DNA of 32,132 nucleotides from JBDUDK01 sp040002995 (GTDB lineage: Bacteria > Actinomycetota > Acidimicrobiia > Acidimicrobiales > Ilumatobacteraceae). How positions within the stretch are numbered: the stretch's first letter is position 1; each line of letters opens with the position of its first letter. The notes below the pieces were generated by a model that saw nothing but the letters and a program-made list of their open reading frames with translations, had not been told where the DNA came from and did not search any database. The stretch lies in NCBI GenBank assembly GCA_040002995.1, contig JBDUDK010000001.1, positions 1 through 32,132 on the forward strand. The letters run 5' to 3'. Shown here in pieces: positions 8,365 to 15,698 of this stretch. The position numbers and the translations under genes are program-made.

Positions 8365-8372
8365 AGTATCGT
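8365..8372. promoter_or_regulatory. Interlocked divergent -10 boxes (8358 minus / 8380 plus)
   Basis: In a 21-bp gap, TATCGT on the plus strand (8367-8372) is 7 nt before ATG 8380, and GATACT on the minus strand (8365-8370) is 6 nt before ATG 8358. The two hexamers overlap by 4 bp, so the promoters cannot be occupied at once. The minus box departs from TANNNT at its first base. Confidence 0.45.
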
Positions 8373-8379
8373 CGCCGTC

Positions 8380-9813
8380 ATGGCCAACGACGTCCATCCT
8401 CTTCCCATTGGCGCTGAGCGGTTTACCGGGTCCGGCGACCCGATCGTGGTGCGCTCACCGTTCGACGACCACGAAATCGGCCGCGTGCCCGCATGTACGG
8501 CAAGCGATGTCGAACGGGCGGTCCAGATCGCCAAGGCGTGCCTTCACGACAACCCGCTGCCGCCGTGGCGCCGCGCCGAGATCCTCGACGCGGCCGCTCG
8601 ATTGCTCACCGAGCGCCGCGAACTCTTCGCGCGCATCATCGCGGAGGAAGCGGCCAAACCGATCAAGACCGCTCGAGGAGAGGCCGAGCGGGCCGCGGGC
8701 ACGTTCGTGTTCGCCGCGGTCGAGGCTCGCAAGCTCGTGGGCGAGATGATCCCGCTCGACGCGGCGGCACCGGGCGAAGGCAAATTGGGCTTCACGTTGC
8801 GCGTTCCGATCGGGGTCGTGGGCGCGATCTCCCCGTTCAACTTTCCGCTCAACCTCGTCGCCCACAAGGTCGCTCCCGCCATCGCCGCGGGCTGCCCTGT
8901 CGTCCTCAAGCCCGCGTCGCAGACACCGTTCAGCGCGATCGCGCTCGCTGACATGCTTCTCGACGAATGCGGTCTGCCCGCGGGTTACCTCAATGTCGTC
9001 ACCGGGGGAGGCGGCACGGTCGGCAACGCGATCGTCGACCATCCCGACATCGCGCTCATCACCTTCACCGGCTCGCCGGAGGTCGGGTGGGGCATCAAGG
9101 CGAGGGCACCGCGCAAGCACGTCGGCCTCGAACTCGGCAACAACGCGCCGGTGATCCTCGAGCCTGACGGGAACTGGCAACTCGCGGCCGACAAGATCAA
9201 GGTGGCCGGCTTCAGCCACGCCGGCCAGAGTTGCATCTCGACGCAGCGGATCTACGTGCACCGCTCGATCGCCGACGCGTTCACCGAGGCCCTCACCGAG
9301 CGGGTGAAGGCCCTTACGGTTGGGGACCCTCTCGACGAGACCACCGACGTCTCGGCCCTCATCTCACGAAGCGAGCGCGACCGCGTGAAGGAATGGGTCG
9401 ACGAGGCAGTCGCTGGTGGCGCCCACGTCGTCACCGGTGGCGATCTGAACGATGCCGGTGTTCTCGTGCCCACGATCCTCACCGACACCACGCCCGACAT
9501 GCTCGTCTGCCGTAAGGAGGTCTTCGGACCGGTGGTGGCCATTCAGGCCTACGACCACATCGACGACGCGCTGAAGCTGGCGAACGATACCGAGTACGGC
9601 CTGCAGGCCGCGATCTTCACGCAGAACCTCACGACCGCGTTGCGGGCCGTGCGCACACTCGACTTTGGTGGCGTGCTGGTCAACGAGGTGCCCACATGGC
9701 GCGCCGATCAGATGCCGTACGGCGGCGTGCGCGATTCCGGCAACACGCGTGAGGGTCCGGCGTACGCCGTCCGCGAGATGACCGAGCAGCGCCTCGTCAT
9801 CATCAACCCCTAA
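8380..9813 (+). CDS. NAD(P)-dependent aldehyde dehydrogenase
   Basis: 477 residues, full length for the ALDH superfamily; oxidises an aldehyde to an acid with NAD(P). Seen: SPFNFPLNLVAHK with the oxyanion Asn154, VLKPASQTP (Lys177), FTGSPEVG (about 229-236), the general base Glu251 in LELGNNAP (most relatives have GGN, here GNN) and the nucleophile Cys285 in AGQSCIS, then the C-terminal MPYGGVRDSGNTREGP. Overall it resembles succinate-semialdehyde, lactaldehyde or sulfoacetaldehyde-type enzymes. With a GABA-type transaminase 3.4 kb away a succinate-semialdehyde role is plausible, but it is not co-transcribed with it. ATG 8380 has TATCGT at 7 nt and no ribosome binding site, so the mRNA is likely leaderless. 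Confidence 0.9.
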   Translation: MANDVHPLPIGAERFTGSGDPIVVRSPFDDHEIGRVPACTASDVERAVQIAKACLHDNPLPPWRRAEILDAAARLLTERRELFARIIAEEAAKPIKTARGEAERAAGTFVFAAVEARKLVGEMIPLDAAAPGEGKLGFTLRVPIGVVGAISPFNFPLNLVAHKVAPAIAAGCPVVLKPASQTPFSAIALADMLLDECGLPAGYLNVVTGGGGTVGNAIVDHPDIALITFTGSPEVGWGIKARAPRKHVGLELGNNAPVILEPDGNWQLAADKIKVAGFSHAGQSCISTQRIYVHRSIADAFTEALTERVKALTVGDPLDETTDVSALISRSERDRVKEWVDEAVAGGAHVVTGGDLNDAGVLVPTILTDTTPDMLVCRKEVFGPVVAIQAYDHIDDALKLANDTEYGLQAAIFTQNLTTALRAVRTLDFGGVLVNEVPTWRADQMPYGGVRDSGNTREGPAYAVREMTEQRLVIINP

Positions 9814-9816
9814 ACC

Positions 9817-9838
9817 GCGCGTTCTGACGCGCTTTTTT
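9817..9838 (+). terminator. Intrinsic terminator of the aldehyde dehydrogenase gene
   Basis: GCGCGT-TCTG-ACGCGC (6-bp perfect stem, 4-nt loop) is followed at once by TTTTTT, 3 bp after the TAA stop. It is the only textbook hairpin-plus-T-run I see in this window. Confidence 0.85.
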
Positions 9839-9871
9839 GGTCTGTGGTGTCGGTTTCGCGCGTCAGTACCG

Positions 9872-11425
9872 CTAGATGATGCGGCTGGTGTGACCGACCC
9901 AGTACTCATCCTTTAGGAGACGCTTGTAGAGCTTGCCGGTGGGATGGCGAGGTAGCTCCTCGCGAAAGTCGATCGAGCGCGGCGACTTCACGTCGGCGAG
10001 TTGACTACGGCAGAACGCGATCAGCTCTCGTTCGAGCGCCGCCGCCTCCGCGTCGCTCGCCGGCATCTCGACGGGCTGCACGACCGCCTTGACCTCCTCG
10101 CCGAAGTCTTCGTTCGGTACCCCGAATACCGCGACATCCATCACTTTCGGATGGGTGACGAGCAGGTTCTCAGCCTCCTGCGGATAGACGTTCACTCCGC
10201 CGGAAATGATCATGTAGGCCTTGCGGTCGGTGAGGTACAAGAAGTTGTCGGCATCGAGATAACCGACATCGCCGAGCGTCGACCATCCCGATTCGTTTCG
10301 CGAGCCGCGTGTCTTCTCGGGGTCATTGTGATACTCGAACTGACCGCCGCCCTCGAAGTAGATCGTGCCCGCCTCACCCTGCGCGCATTCGTTGCCGTTC
10401 TCGTCGACGATGTGCACTTTGCACGCGATGGGCGATCCCACCGTGCCCGGGTGCGCCAGCCACTGCTCGCTGCTGCAGTAGACGAAGCCGTTCCCCTCGG
10501 TGCCCGCGTAGTACTCGTGGAGAACGGGCCCCCACCACGAAATCATCTGGCTCTTCACCTGCACCGGACAGGGCGCCGCGGCGTGGATCGCGACCCGGAG
10601 CGACGAGACGTCGTAACGACTCCGGGCTTCCTCGGGAAGCTTCAGCATCCGTACGAACATGGTGGGCACCATTTGCGTGTGTGTGACGCGGTACCGCTCG
10701 ATGAGGGCGAGCGCCTGCTCGGCGTCGAAATGCTCCATCACGACGATCGTGCCACCGAGTCGTTGCGCGCCCATACTGAATCGAAGCGGCGCAGCGTGGT
10801 AGAGGGGCGCGGGGGAGAGGTAGATGTCGCCCTCGCGAAACGCGAACAATGTCTGAAGCAACGCGGCGACGGCATCGGATGAGGCGAGCGGCGCCGCTTC
10901 GAAGGCGCGCTTCACGCCTTTCGGTCGGCCCGTGGTGCCCGACGAGTAGAGCATGTCGTCGCCACCGATACGCGGCTCGGGCAGCGGCATGGGGGAGTAG
11001 CGCGCCACCGCGGCTTCGTAGCTCTCATACCCGTCGATCGTTCCGTCGAGCATGAGGCGCAGGCGGACATTGGGAGTGTCTTCCACGACCTCGGCGGCCT
11101 GCTCGGCCTTGTACGCCGACGTGATGAACACCTTCGCGTCGCAGTCATTGAGGATGTAGCTCAACTCGGCCGACGTGAGCCGGCTGGAACACGCGGTGAA
11201 CACGAGCCCGGCGTACTGCGCGCCCCAGGCCGCCTCGAGATAGCGAGGATGGTTCTCGAGGCAGAGTGCGATGTGATCACCGGGCTGCAGACCCACAGCC
11301 CTCAGGAGGTGCGACAGACGGTTGGCCGCAGCGTCGAGCTCCGCGAACGTGACGACCTGGCCGGTGCCCGCCATGATGTACGCGGGTCTGTCGGGGTGGG
11401 TGGCGGCGTGCACTCCGGGAAACAT
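9872..11425 (-). CDS. Fatty-acyl-CoA ligase / AMP-binding acyl-CoA synthetase (FadD type)
   Basis: 517 residues. Activates a carboxylic acid to the acyl-adenylate and then the CoA thioester. Seen: P-loop-like MLYSSGTTGRPKGVKRAF, YYAGTEGNGF (A5-type motif), LGDVGYLDADNFLYLTDR with the ribose-binding Asp, ISGGVNVYPQEAENLL (A8 hinge), and the catalytic lysine in HPTGKLYKRLL at the C-terminus. Resembles FadD-type or bile-acid/steroid CoA ligases of actinobacteria. ATG 11425 is set by TACGTT 7 nt upstream; the frame stays open to 12136 only as an antisense run through the next gene. Neighbours (flavin-reductase-like protein, acyl-CoA dehydrogenase) suggest breakdown of a lipid or steroid side chain, but the substrate is unknown. 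Confidence 0.9.
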   Translation of the reverse strand: MFPGVHAATHPDRPAYIMAGTGQVVTFAELDAAANRLSHLLRAVGLQPGDHIALCLENHPRYLEAAWGAQYAGLVFTACSSRLTSAELSYILNDCDAKVFITSAYKAEQAAEVVEDTPNVRLRLMLDGTIDGYESYEAAVARYSPMPLPEPRIGGDDMLYSSGTTGRPKGVKRAFEAAPLASSDAVAALLQTLFAFREGDIYLSPAPLYHAAPLRFSMGAQRLGGTIVVMEHFDAEQALALIERYRVTHTQMVPTMFVRMLKLPEEARSRYDVSSLRVAIHAAAPCPVQVKSQMISWWGPVLHEYYAGTEGNGFVYCSSEQWLAHPGTVGSPIACKVHIVDENGNECAQGEAGTIYFEGGGQFEYHNDPEKTRGSRNESGWSTLGDVGYLDADNFLYLTDRKAYMIISGGVNVYPQEAENLLVTHPKVMDVAVFGVPNEDFGEEVKAVVQPVEMPASDAEAAALERELIAFCRSQLADVKSPRSIDFREELPRHPTGKLYKRLLKDEYWVGHTSRII

Positions 11426-11432
11426 GGTTCGG

Positions 11433-11452
11433 AACGTAGTGGCCGCTACGTT
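11433..11452. promoter_or_regulatory. Palindromic bidirectional promoter
   Basis: AACGTAG-TGGCCG-CTACGTT: two 7-bp arms around a 6-bp centre whose GGCC core is also self-complementary, so 18 of 20 positions are symmetric. Each arm contains TACGTT read outward: minus strand (11433-11438), 7 nt before ATG 11425; plus strand (11447-11452), 6 nt before GTG 11459. Neither gene has a ribosome binding site. Also a possible repressor operator, since the symmetry exceeds what two -10 boxes need. Confidence 0.6.
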
Positions 11453-11458
11453 CCCGGT

Positions 11459-12130
11459 GTGGACCCGGTCGCCCGCTTCACCCAACTGGTGTCGACGGCG
11501 AACCCGCCGCTCGACGAATGTGCGTTGCTCATCGCCGCCACCAGGAGCCGCCAGGTCGATGTCGACGAGCAGCTGTCGCTCCTCGACGCACTCGCCGCCG
11601 AATGCCCGGGGACGACGTTGGGGGCGCTGCGCCGCTATCTGTTCCGCGAGCTCGGCTTCCGTGGGAATACCGACAATTACTACGACGCGCGCAACAGCTG
11701 TCTTGACGAGGTCCTCGCTCGCCGGACCGGAATCCCGATCACGCTCTGCATCGTGCTCGCGGAAGTGGGGCGCCGCATCGGCATAGGCCTGTCGATTGTC
11801 GGTCTGCCCGGTCACGTGGTCGCGGGCGTCGACGATCGCCCTGGCACATTCGTCGATGCCTTCCACGACGGCGCGCTTCTCGATGTCGAAGGATGCGTCG
11901 CGCTGCTCCAGCGCGTCCGCGGACCCATCGAAGAGTTCGATCCGTCGTGGCTGATCCCCCTTGACCACCGAGCCGTCTTGTTGCGCATGCTCGCGAACCT
12001 CAAGGCGATCGCGCTGCAAGACGAGGACCGCGACACGCTGGCCTGGGTGCAACGGCTTCGCTGCGCCGTGCCCGGTGTGCCTGAGGGCGAGCATCGCGAG
12101 CTGGCGCGGTTCCTGTCGCACTTGAACTGA
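11459..12130 (+). CDS. SirB1-family transglutaminase-like protein
   Basis: 223 residues from GTG 11459. The core DYYDARNSCLDEVLARR-type stretch (here NYYDARNSCLDEVLARRTG), GIPITLCIVLAEVGRRIGI and VGLPGHVVAG match the SirB1/transglutaminase-like_2 family, whose Cys, His and Asp resemble a papain-like triad; its reaction is not settled. The C-terminal part (LLRMLANLKAIALQDED, then WVQRLRCAVPG) is the helical, TPR-like tail usual for the family. The GTG is chosen because TACGTT ends 6 nt upstream. It is followed after 11 bp by the flavin-reductase-like gene, so the two form one transcript. Confidence 0.85.
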   Translation: MDPVARFTQLVSTANPPLDECALLIAATRSRQVDVDEQLSLLDALAAECPGTTLGALRRYLFRELGFRGNTDNYYDARNSCLDEVLARRTGIPITLCIVLAEVGRRIGIGLSIVGLPGHVVAGVDDRPGTFVDAFHDGALLDVEGCVALLQRVRGPIEEFDPSWLIPLDHRAVLLRMLANLKAIALQDEDRDTLAWVQRLRCAVPGVPEGEHRELARFLSHLN

Positions 12131-12141
12131 GGCCACCGACG

Positions 12142-12729
12142 ATGATCGATCCCTTTGTCAAGCGGTCGCTTGGCCAGATGATCAAGGGTGTGCAGGTCGT
12201 TGGCGCCGCGCACGACGGGATTGAGCGTGCGTACTGCTCGCATTGGATCTGCCAGGTCAGTTTCGCCGAACCGATCGTCATGGCTTCGGTTTCGACGCGC
12301 CACGACACCTATCCGCTGATCGTCGAATCGGGTGCATTCAGCGTGTCGATCCTCGCGAGCGACCAGATCGACGTCGGTCAGTACTTCTCCTATCCGGGCC
12401 GTCGCTTCCACTACATCGCCACCGAGTACCTCGACCATCCGCCGGCCGCGGGTGGGCTTCCGGTCGTGCGCGATTGCATCGCCTGGCTGCGCTGTGAGAC
12501 GTTCGACCGAAAGCCCATGGTCGACCACGAACTGTTCTTCGCGACCGTGACCGCGGTCGGGGCCGGGCGCCTGAAGGAGCCCCCGCTTCTGTATTCGAGC
12601 CGGCTCGGATGGCGCATCACCGGCGATCGGGCCCGCCGGCCGGGCCACTCTGTGCGCGACGCGCTCCTCCAACGCCTGGCCGACGCGGGCTATGACACCG
12701 ACGGGGCCGATGAAGTGGCGGAGGACTAG
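12142..12729 (+). CDS. Flavin-reductase-like / FMN-binding split-barrel protein
   Basis: 195 residues. The N-terminal 140 residues follow the flavin-reductase-like fold: an SHWICQVSFAEPIVMASVS stretch, then GAFSVSILASDQ and the late acidic stretch VDHELFFATVTAVGAGR (in this family usually D-H-x-L-F-x-G-x-V). Such proteins supply reduced flavin to monooxygenases or bind FMN/F420/heme. It is the second gene of the unit starting at 11459; the luciferase-like gene at the window start is too far to be a clear partner. ATG 12142 has only a weak upstream purine run; translation may be coupled to the preceding stop 11 bp away. Confidence 0.8.
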   Translation: MIDPFVKRSLGQMIKGVQVVGAAHDGIERAYCSHWICQVSFAEPIVMASVSTRHDTYPLIVESGAFSVSILASDQIDVGQYFSYPGRRFHYIATEYLDHPPAAGGLPVVRDCIAWLRCETFDRKPMVDHELFFATVTAVGAGRLKEPPLLYSSRLGWRITGDRARRPGHSVRDALLQRLADAGYDTDGADEVAED

Positions 12730-12744
12730 GGCACTCCGCGGTTC

Positions 12745-12772
12745 TTGACCGGCGGGCCAAGACCGTTACGCT
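12745..12772 (+). promoter_or_regulatory. Sigma-A-type promoter for acyl-CoA dehydrogenase gene
   Basis: TTGACC (12745-12750), 16-bp spacer, TACGCT (12767-12772). This gives a leader of about 33 nt carrying an AGGGGG-like ribosome binding site before ATG 12812. It is the best two-box promoter in the window and contrasts with the leaderless genes around it. Confidence 0.6.
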
Positions 12773-12811
12773 GGGGTCTCGTCCGGGCCCACGCAGGGGG
12801 TTCTGCTGCCC

Positions 12812-14017
12812 ATGAGCACTGTTCTCGAGTCAACCGTGAGCGCCGACGAGCGGCGCGTCGTCGATCTGGTCGATCGGCTCCTTGCCGAACATCCCCCCAA
12901 GTCGACGCCCGCCACCGAGTTCCTCGGCGCCCAGTTCGACCTCGGACTGGCGTGGGTGCATTTCCCAGAGGGCCATGGCGGGCTCGGGCTGTCACCCAAG
13001 CTCCAAAAGACGATCAACGAAATGATCTTCGGCGCGGGTGGACCCAATCCGTACTACCGCAACCCGATCGGCTACGGCATGTGCGGGCCGACCGTGGTCG
13101 AGTGGGGCACCGACGAGCAAAAGGCCCGGCTGCGGCCGCTGTTCTCGGGCGAGGACATCTGGTGCCAGCTCTTCAGCGAGCCCGGTGCAGGCTCCGATTT
13201 CGCCGGCCTCTCCTCGCGCGGGGTCCGCGACGGCGACGAGTGGATCGTCAACGGCCAGAAGGTATGGACCACCCTCGCCCACGTCTCGAAGTGGGGCCTG
13301 CTCGTCGTGCGCACCGATCCCGAGGCCGTCAAGCACGCGGGCCTCACGGCGTTTGTGGTCGACATGGAGGCACCCGGCGTCGAGACCCGACCGCTGCGCC
13401 AGATGACGGGTGAGGCCGAGTTCAACGAGGTCTACTTCACCGACGTCCGCATCCCCGACAACGAACGGCTGGGCAACGTCGGCGACGGCTGGCGGGTCTC
13501 GCTCACGACGCTCATGAACGAACGCGTCTCGATCGGCGGCGCCATCGCGCCGAAGGGTTCGGGGCCGATCGCGGCGGCCGTGAAGTTGTGGCAAGACCTT
13601 CCGGCTGAACGCAAGGACTCCGCCACGCTCGACCGGCTGATGCAGCTCTGGAGCGAGGCGGAGGTGAACCGCCTCACCAACCTTCGCGCGTCCCAGAACC
13701 GCAAGATCGGTGTGCCGGGCCCGGAGGGTTCCACCGGCAAGCTCGCGTTCGCGGAGCTGAACAAGCGCGTCTATGACTTCTGCATTACCCTCATGGGCGC
13801 CGACGGCATGCTCTACTCGACCTACGAGATGGCCCGTCCGGAGATCGCGATGGGCGCCGATGGCCTGCACAAGGCCTTCCTGCGTAGCCGGGCGAACTCG
13901 ATCGAAGGCGGCACGTCAGAAGTCATGCGCAACATCTTGGGCGAGCGGGTGCTCGGCCTGCCCGGCGACGTGCGTGTAGACCGCGAAGTGCCCTGGAGCC
14001 AAGTTCCGCGTAACTAA
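12812..14017 (+). CDS. Acyl-CoA dehydrogenase (FadE type)
   Basis: 401 residues; FAD enzyme that introduces a trans-2 double bond into acyl-CoA, passing electrons to ETF. Seen: an N-terminal helical domain with LGLAWVHFPEGHGGLGLS, the FAD-binding QLFSEPGAGSDFAGL stretch (about 118-132), the middle beta-domain NGQKVWTT and QMTGEAEFNEVYFTDVRIPD, and the C-terminal ANSIEGGTSEVMRNILGERV motif common in actinobacterial FadE proteins. Its own promoter lies upstream. With the acyl-CoA ligase and the acyl-CoA carboxylase subunit nearby it fits a lipid or sterol catabolic role. Substrate chain is not inferable. It converges on the HD-domain gene, 9 bp away. Confidence 0.92.
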   Translation: MSTVLESTVSADERRVVDLVDRLLAEHPPKSTPATEFLGAQFDLGLAWVHFPEGHGGLGLSPKLQKTINEMIFGAGGPNPYYRNPIGYGMCGPTVVEWGTDEQKARLRPLFSGEDIWCQLFSEPGAGSDFAGLSSRGVRDGDEWIVNGQKVWTTLAHVSKWGLLVVRTDPEAVKHAGLTAFVVDMEAPGVETRPLRQMTGEAEFNEVYFTDVRIPDNERLGNVGDGWRVSLTTLMNERVSIGGAIAPKGSGPIAAAVKLWQDLPAERKDSATLDRLMQLWSEAEVNRLTNLRASQNRKIGVPGPEGSTGKLAFAELNKRVYDFCITLMGADGMLYSTYEMARPEIAMGADGLHKAFLRSRANSIEGGTSEVMRNILGERVLGLPGDVRVDREVPWSQVPRN

Positions 14018-14026
14018 AAGCGCCGT

Positions 14027-14590
14027 CTAATAGCGCGGCTGCGCGAACACCTCGCGCACGAGCGGCTCGAAGTGCTCGAGGGGCTTGGTCGGACGATCGG
14101 GGTCGAACGCCACCTGGTCCCACTCGTCGCAGAACTGCGCGGTGATGTCATACGCGGGATGGTCGACGTATTGGTCGCGCTTGTTCCGGTCTTCGCCGAA
14201 GAAGTGGTAGTAGTGCCGGCCCTGGAAGTCCTGGTGGACCTGGAGCATCCAGACGAGGTCGGGCCGGACATAGGGCTTCAGGATCTCCGCGCCGATCGCG
14301 CCGTGGTTCCTTACGCTCACGGCTTTGCCGATGTCGTGGCACAGCGACGCCACGATGAGCTCCGTGTCGGCCCCGGCCTCCTCCGCGAGCGTCGCCGTCT
14401 GAAGGCAGTGCGTTAACTGGTCGGTGGCGAAGCCGTCGGTGATGTCAGCCAGCGAACGCAACAGACCGAGTACTTGGTCGGCCGTGCGAGCGATGTTGGC
14501 CTCACTCTCGCGCTCTATCTCGGCCCACTGCTCGGCCGTCGATTCGTCCATCCGGGTAAAGGTCGCGGTCATGGGGCCATTGTCGCTCAT
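14027..14590 (-). CDS. HD-domain protein, MIOX/PhnZ/TmpB-like
   Basis: 187 residues. A single HD domain: THCLQTATLAEEAG (first His), VASLCHDIGKAVS (HD pair followed by Lys, as in HDxGK), NHGAIGAEIL (His), LQVHQDFQGRHYYHFFG (two or three more His), and late aspartates in YDITAQFCDEWDQ. The number and order of histidines, the Lys after HD, and the W-D near the end resemble the HD-type di-iron oxygenases (myo-inositol oxygenase, PhnZ, TmpB) as well as plain HD phosphohydrolases, so either is possible. Three ATGs (14590, 14572, 14551) could start it; the longest is given. It follows ispH by 28 bp on the same strand and may be read through from it. Confidence 0.75.
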   Translation of the reverse strand: MSDNGPMTATFTRMDESTAEQWAEIERESEANIARTADQVLGLLRSLADITDGFATDQLTHCLQTATLAEEAGADTELIVASLCHDIGKAVSVRNHGAIGAEILKPYVRPDLVWMLQVHQDFQGRHYYHFFGEDRNKRDQYVDHPAYDITAQFCDEWDQVAFDPDRPTKPLEHFEPLVREVFAQPRY

Positions 14591-14618
14591 CGCGGCACTT
14601 GCGCGCGCTCCAGTTCGC

Positions 14619-15653
14619 TCAACCGGTCAGGAGTTCAAGTACGTCGCTCGCCGCGATCGAGCGGTCGTCGACGCTGGGACGGCCGGCCAGTGCCCCGCCC
14701 ACCAGCACGGTGGCCGCCTCTTCGATCGCTGTCTGCAGCTCACGAATATTGCGGGGCGGCGGGAAGTACTCGTCCTCGTCGGTGACCCGTACCACCTCGA
14801 CGCCCTGCCGCGGCGCCAGCCGGGCGACCACCGCGTCGACCAGTTCCTCAGGCGCCGACGCCCCTGCGGTTACGCCCACGATGCCGTCGAGATCGTCGGG
14901 TAGCTCATCGGCGGCGTTGATCCGGAACACGCGCTGGCACCCCGCCTCGGCCGCCAACTTCTCGAGCGCCCGGGTGTTCGACGAGTTCGCGGAGCCGATC
15001 ACGACGATCGCGTCGCACCGCTCGGCCATGGCCATCAGGGCGGACTGGCGGTTCGTGGTCGCAAAGCAGAGATCAGATCGCCCTGGCGTCCAAAGGTCGG
15101 GGAAACGGACGCGGGTCGCGTCGAGCACTCCCGACCAGTCGCGGTGGCTCAGCGTGGTCTGCGCGAGCAGCGCGACCGGGCCAGAAAAGTCCGGCAGGGC
15201 ATTGACGTCGTCGATCGACTCCACTCGGTGCATCGCGTCGGGCGCCACCGCCATCGTGCCCGCCGCCTCCTCGTGACCCTGGTGACCGACATAGACGATG
15301 TCGTAGCCCTTCCCGGCCCGGACCTTGACCTCGTGGTGCACTTTCGTCACCAGCGGACACACCGAATCGACGACGTAACTGCCCTTGGCGCGGGCGGCGG
15401 CGACGACCTCAGGAGCCGATCCGTGCGCGGAAAGCATGATCGGGGAGCCGGGGGGAACGTCGGCGATGTCGTCGACGAACACGACCCCCAAGTCGCGGAA
15501 TCGGTCGACGACGAGTCTGTTGTGGACGATCTCGTGATAGCAGTAGACGGGCGGGTCGAAGGCGCGCACCATCCACGCGAGCGCCTTGATCGCCATCTCG
15601 ACGCCCGCGCAAAAACCCCGCGGACTCGCGAGCAACACGCGGTCTACATCCAT
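14619..15653 (-). CDS. ispH: 4-hydroxy-3-methylbut-2-enyl diphosphate reductase
   Basis: 344 residues. Last step of the MEP isoprenoid pathway: reduces HMBPP to IPP and DMAPP with a [4Fe-4S] cluster. All three cluster cysteines are present: Cys15 (SPRGFCAGVEMAI), Cys99 (VVDSVCPLVTKVH) and Cys196 (SDLCFATTNRQ). Substrate-binding motifs HEIVHN, SAHGS, GHQGHEEAAGT, QTTLS and GSANSSNT are intact. Its presence implies the MEP rather than mevalonate route. ATG 15653 has TAGCCT 8 nt upstream and no ribosome binding site, so it is likely leaderless. It is divergent from the DUF512 gene. Confidence 0.96.
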   Translation of the reverse strand: MDVDRVLLASPRGFCAGVEMAIKALAWMVRAFDPPVYCYHEIVHNRLVVDRFRDLGVVFVDDIADVPPGSPIMLSAHGSAPEVVAAARAKGSYVVDSVCPLVTKVHHEVKVRAGKGYDIVYVGHQGHEEAAGTMAVAPDAMHRVESIDDVNALPDFSGPVALLAQTTLSHRDWSGVLDATRVRFPDLWTPGRSDLCFATTNRQSALMAMAERCDAIVVIGSANSSNTRALEKLAAEAGCQRVFRINAADELPDDLDGIVGVTAGASAPEELVDAVVARLAPRQGVEVVRVTDEDEYFPPPRNIRELQTAIEEAATVLVGGALAGRPSVDDRSIAASDVLELLTG

Positions 15654-15661
15654 CGCGGGCG

Positions 15662-15689
15662 AGGCTACAAGGGGGTGGGCGAGTACCCT
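15662..15689. promoter_or_regulatory. Divergent promoter pair (ispH / DUF512-der operon)
   Basis: Minus-strand TAGCCT (15662-15667) lies 8 nt before the ispH ATG; plus-strand TACCCT (15684-15689) lies 9 nt before ATG 15699. The 45-bp gap has no ribosome binding site for either gene. Confidence 0.5.
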
Positions 15690-15698
15690 TGACCGGCC

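Noticed and set aside
14018..14036. Hairpin between the acyl-CoA dehydrogenase and HD genes
   Set aside because: Only a 4-bp GCGC pairing with a long loop and no T-run; too weak to call.
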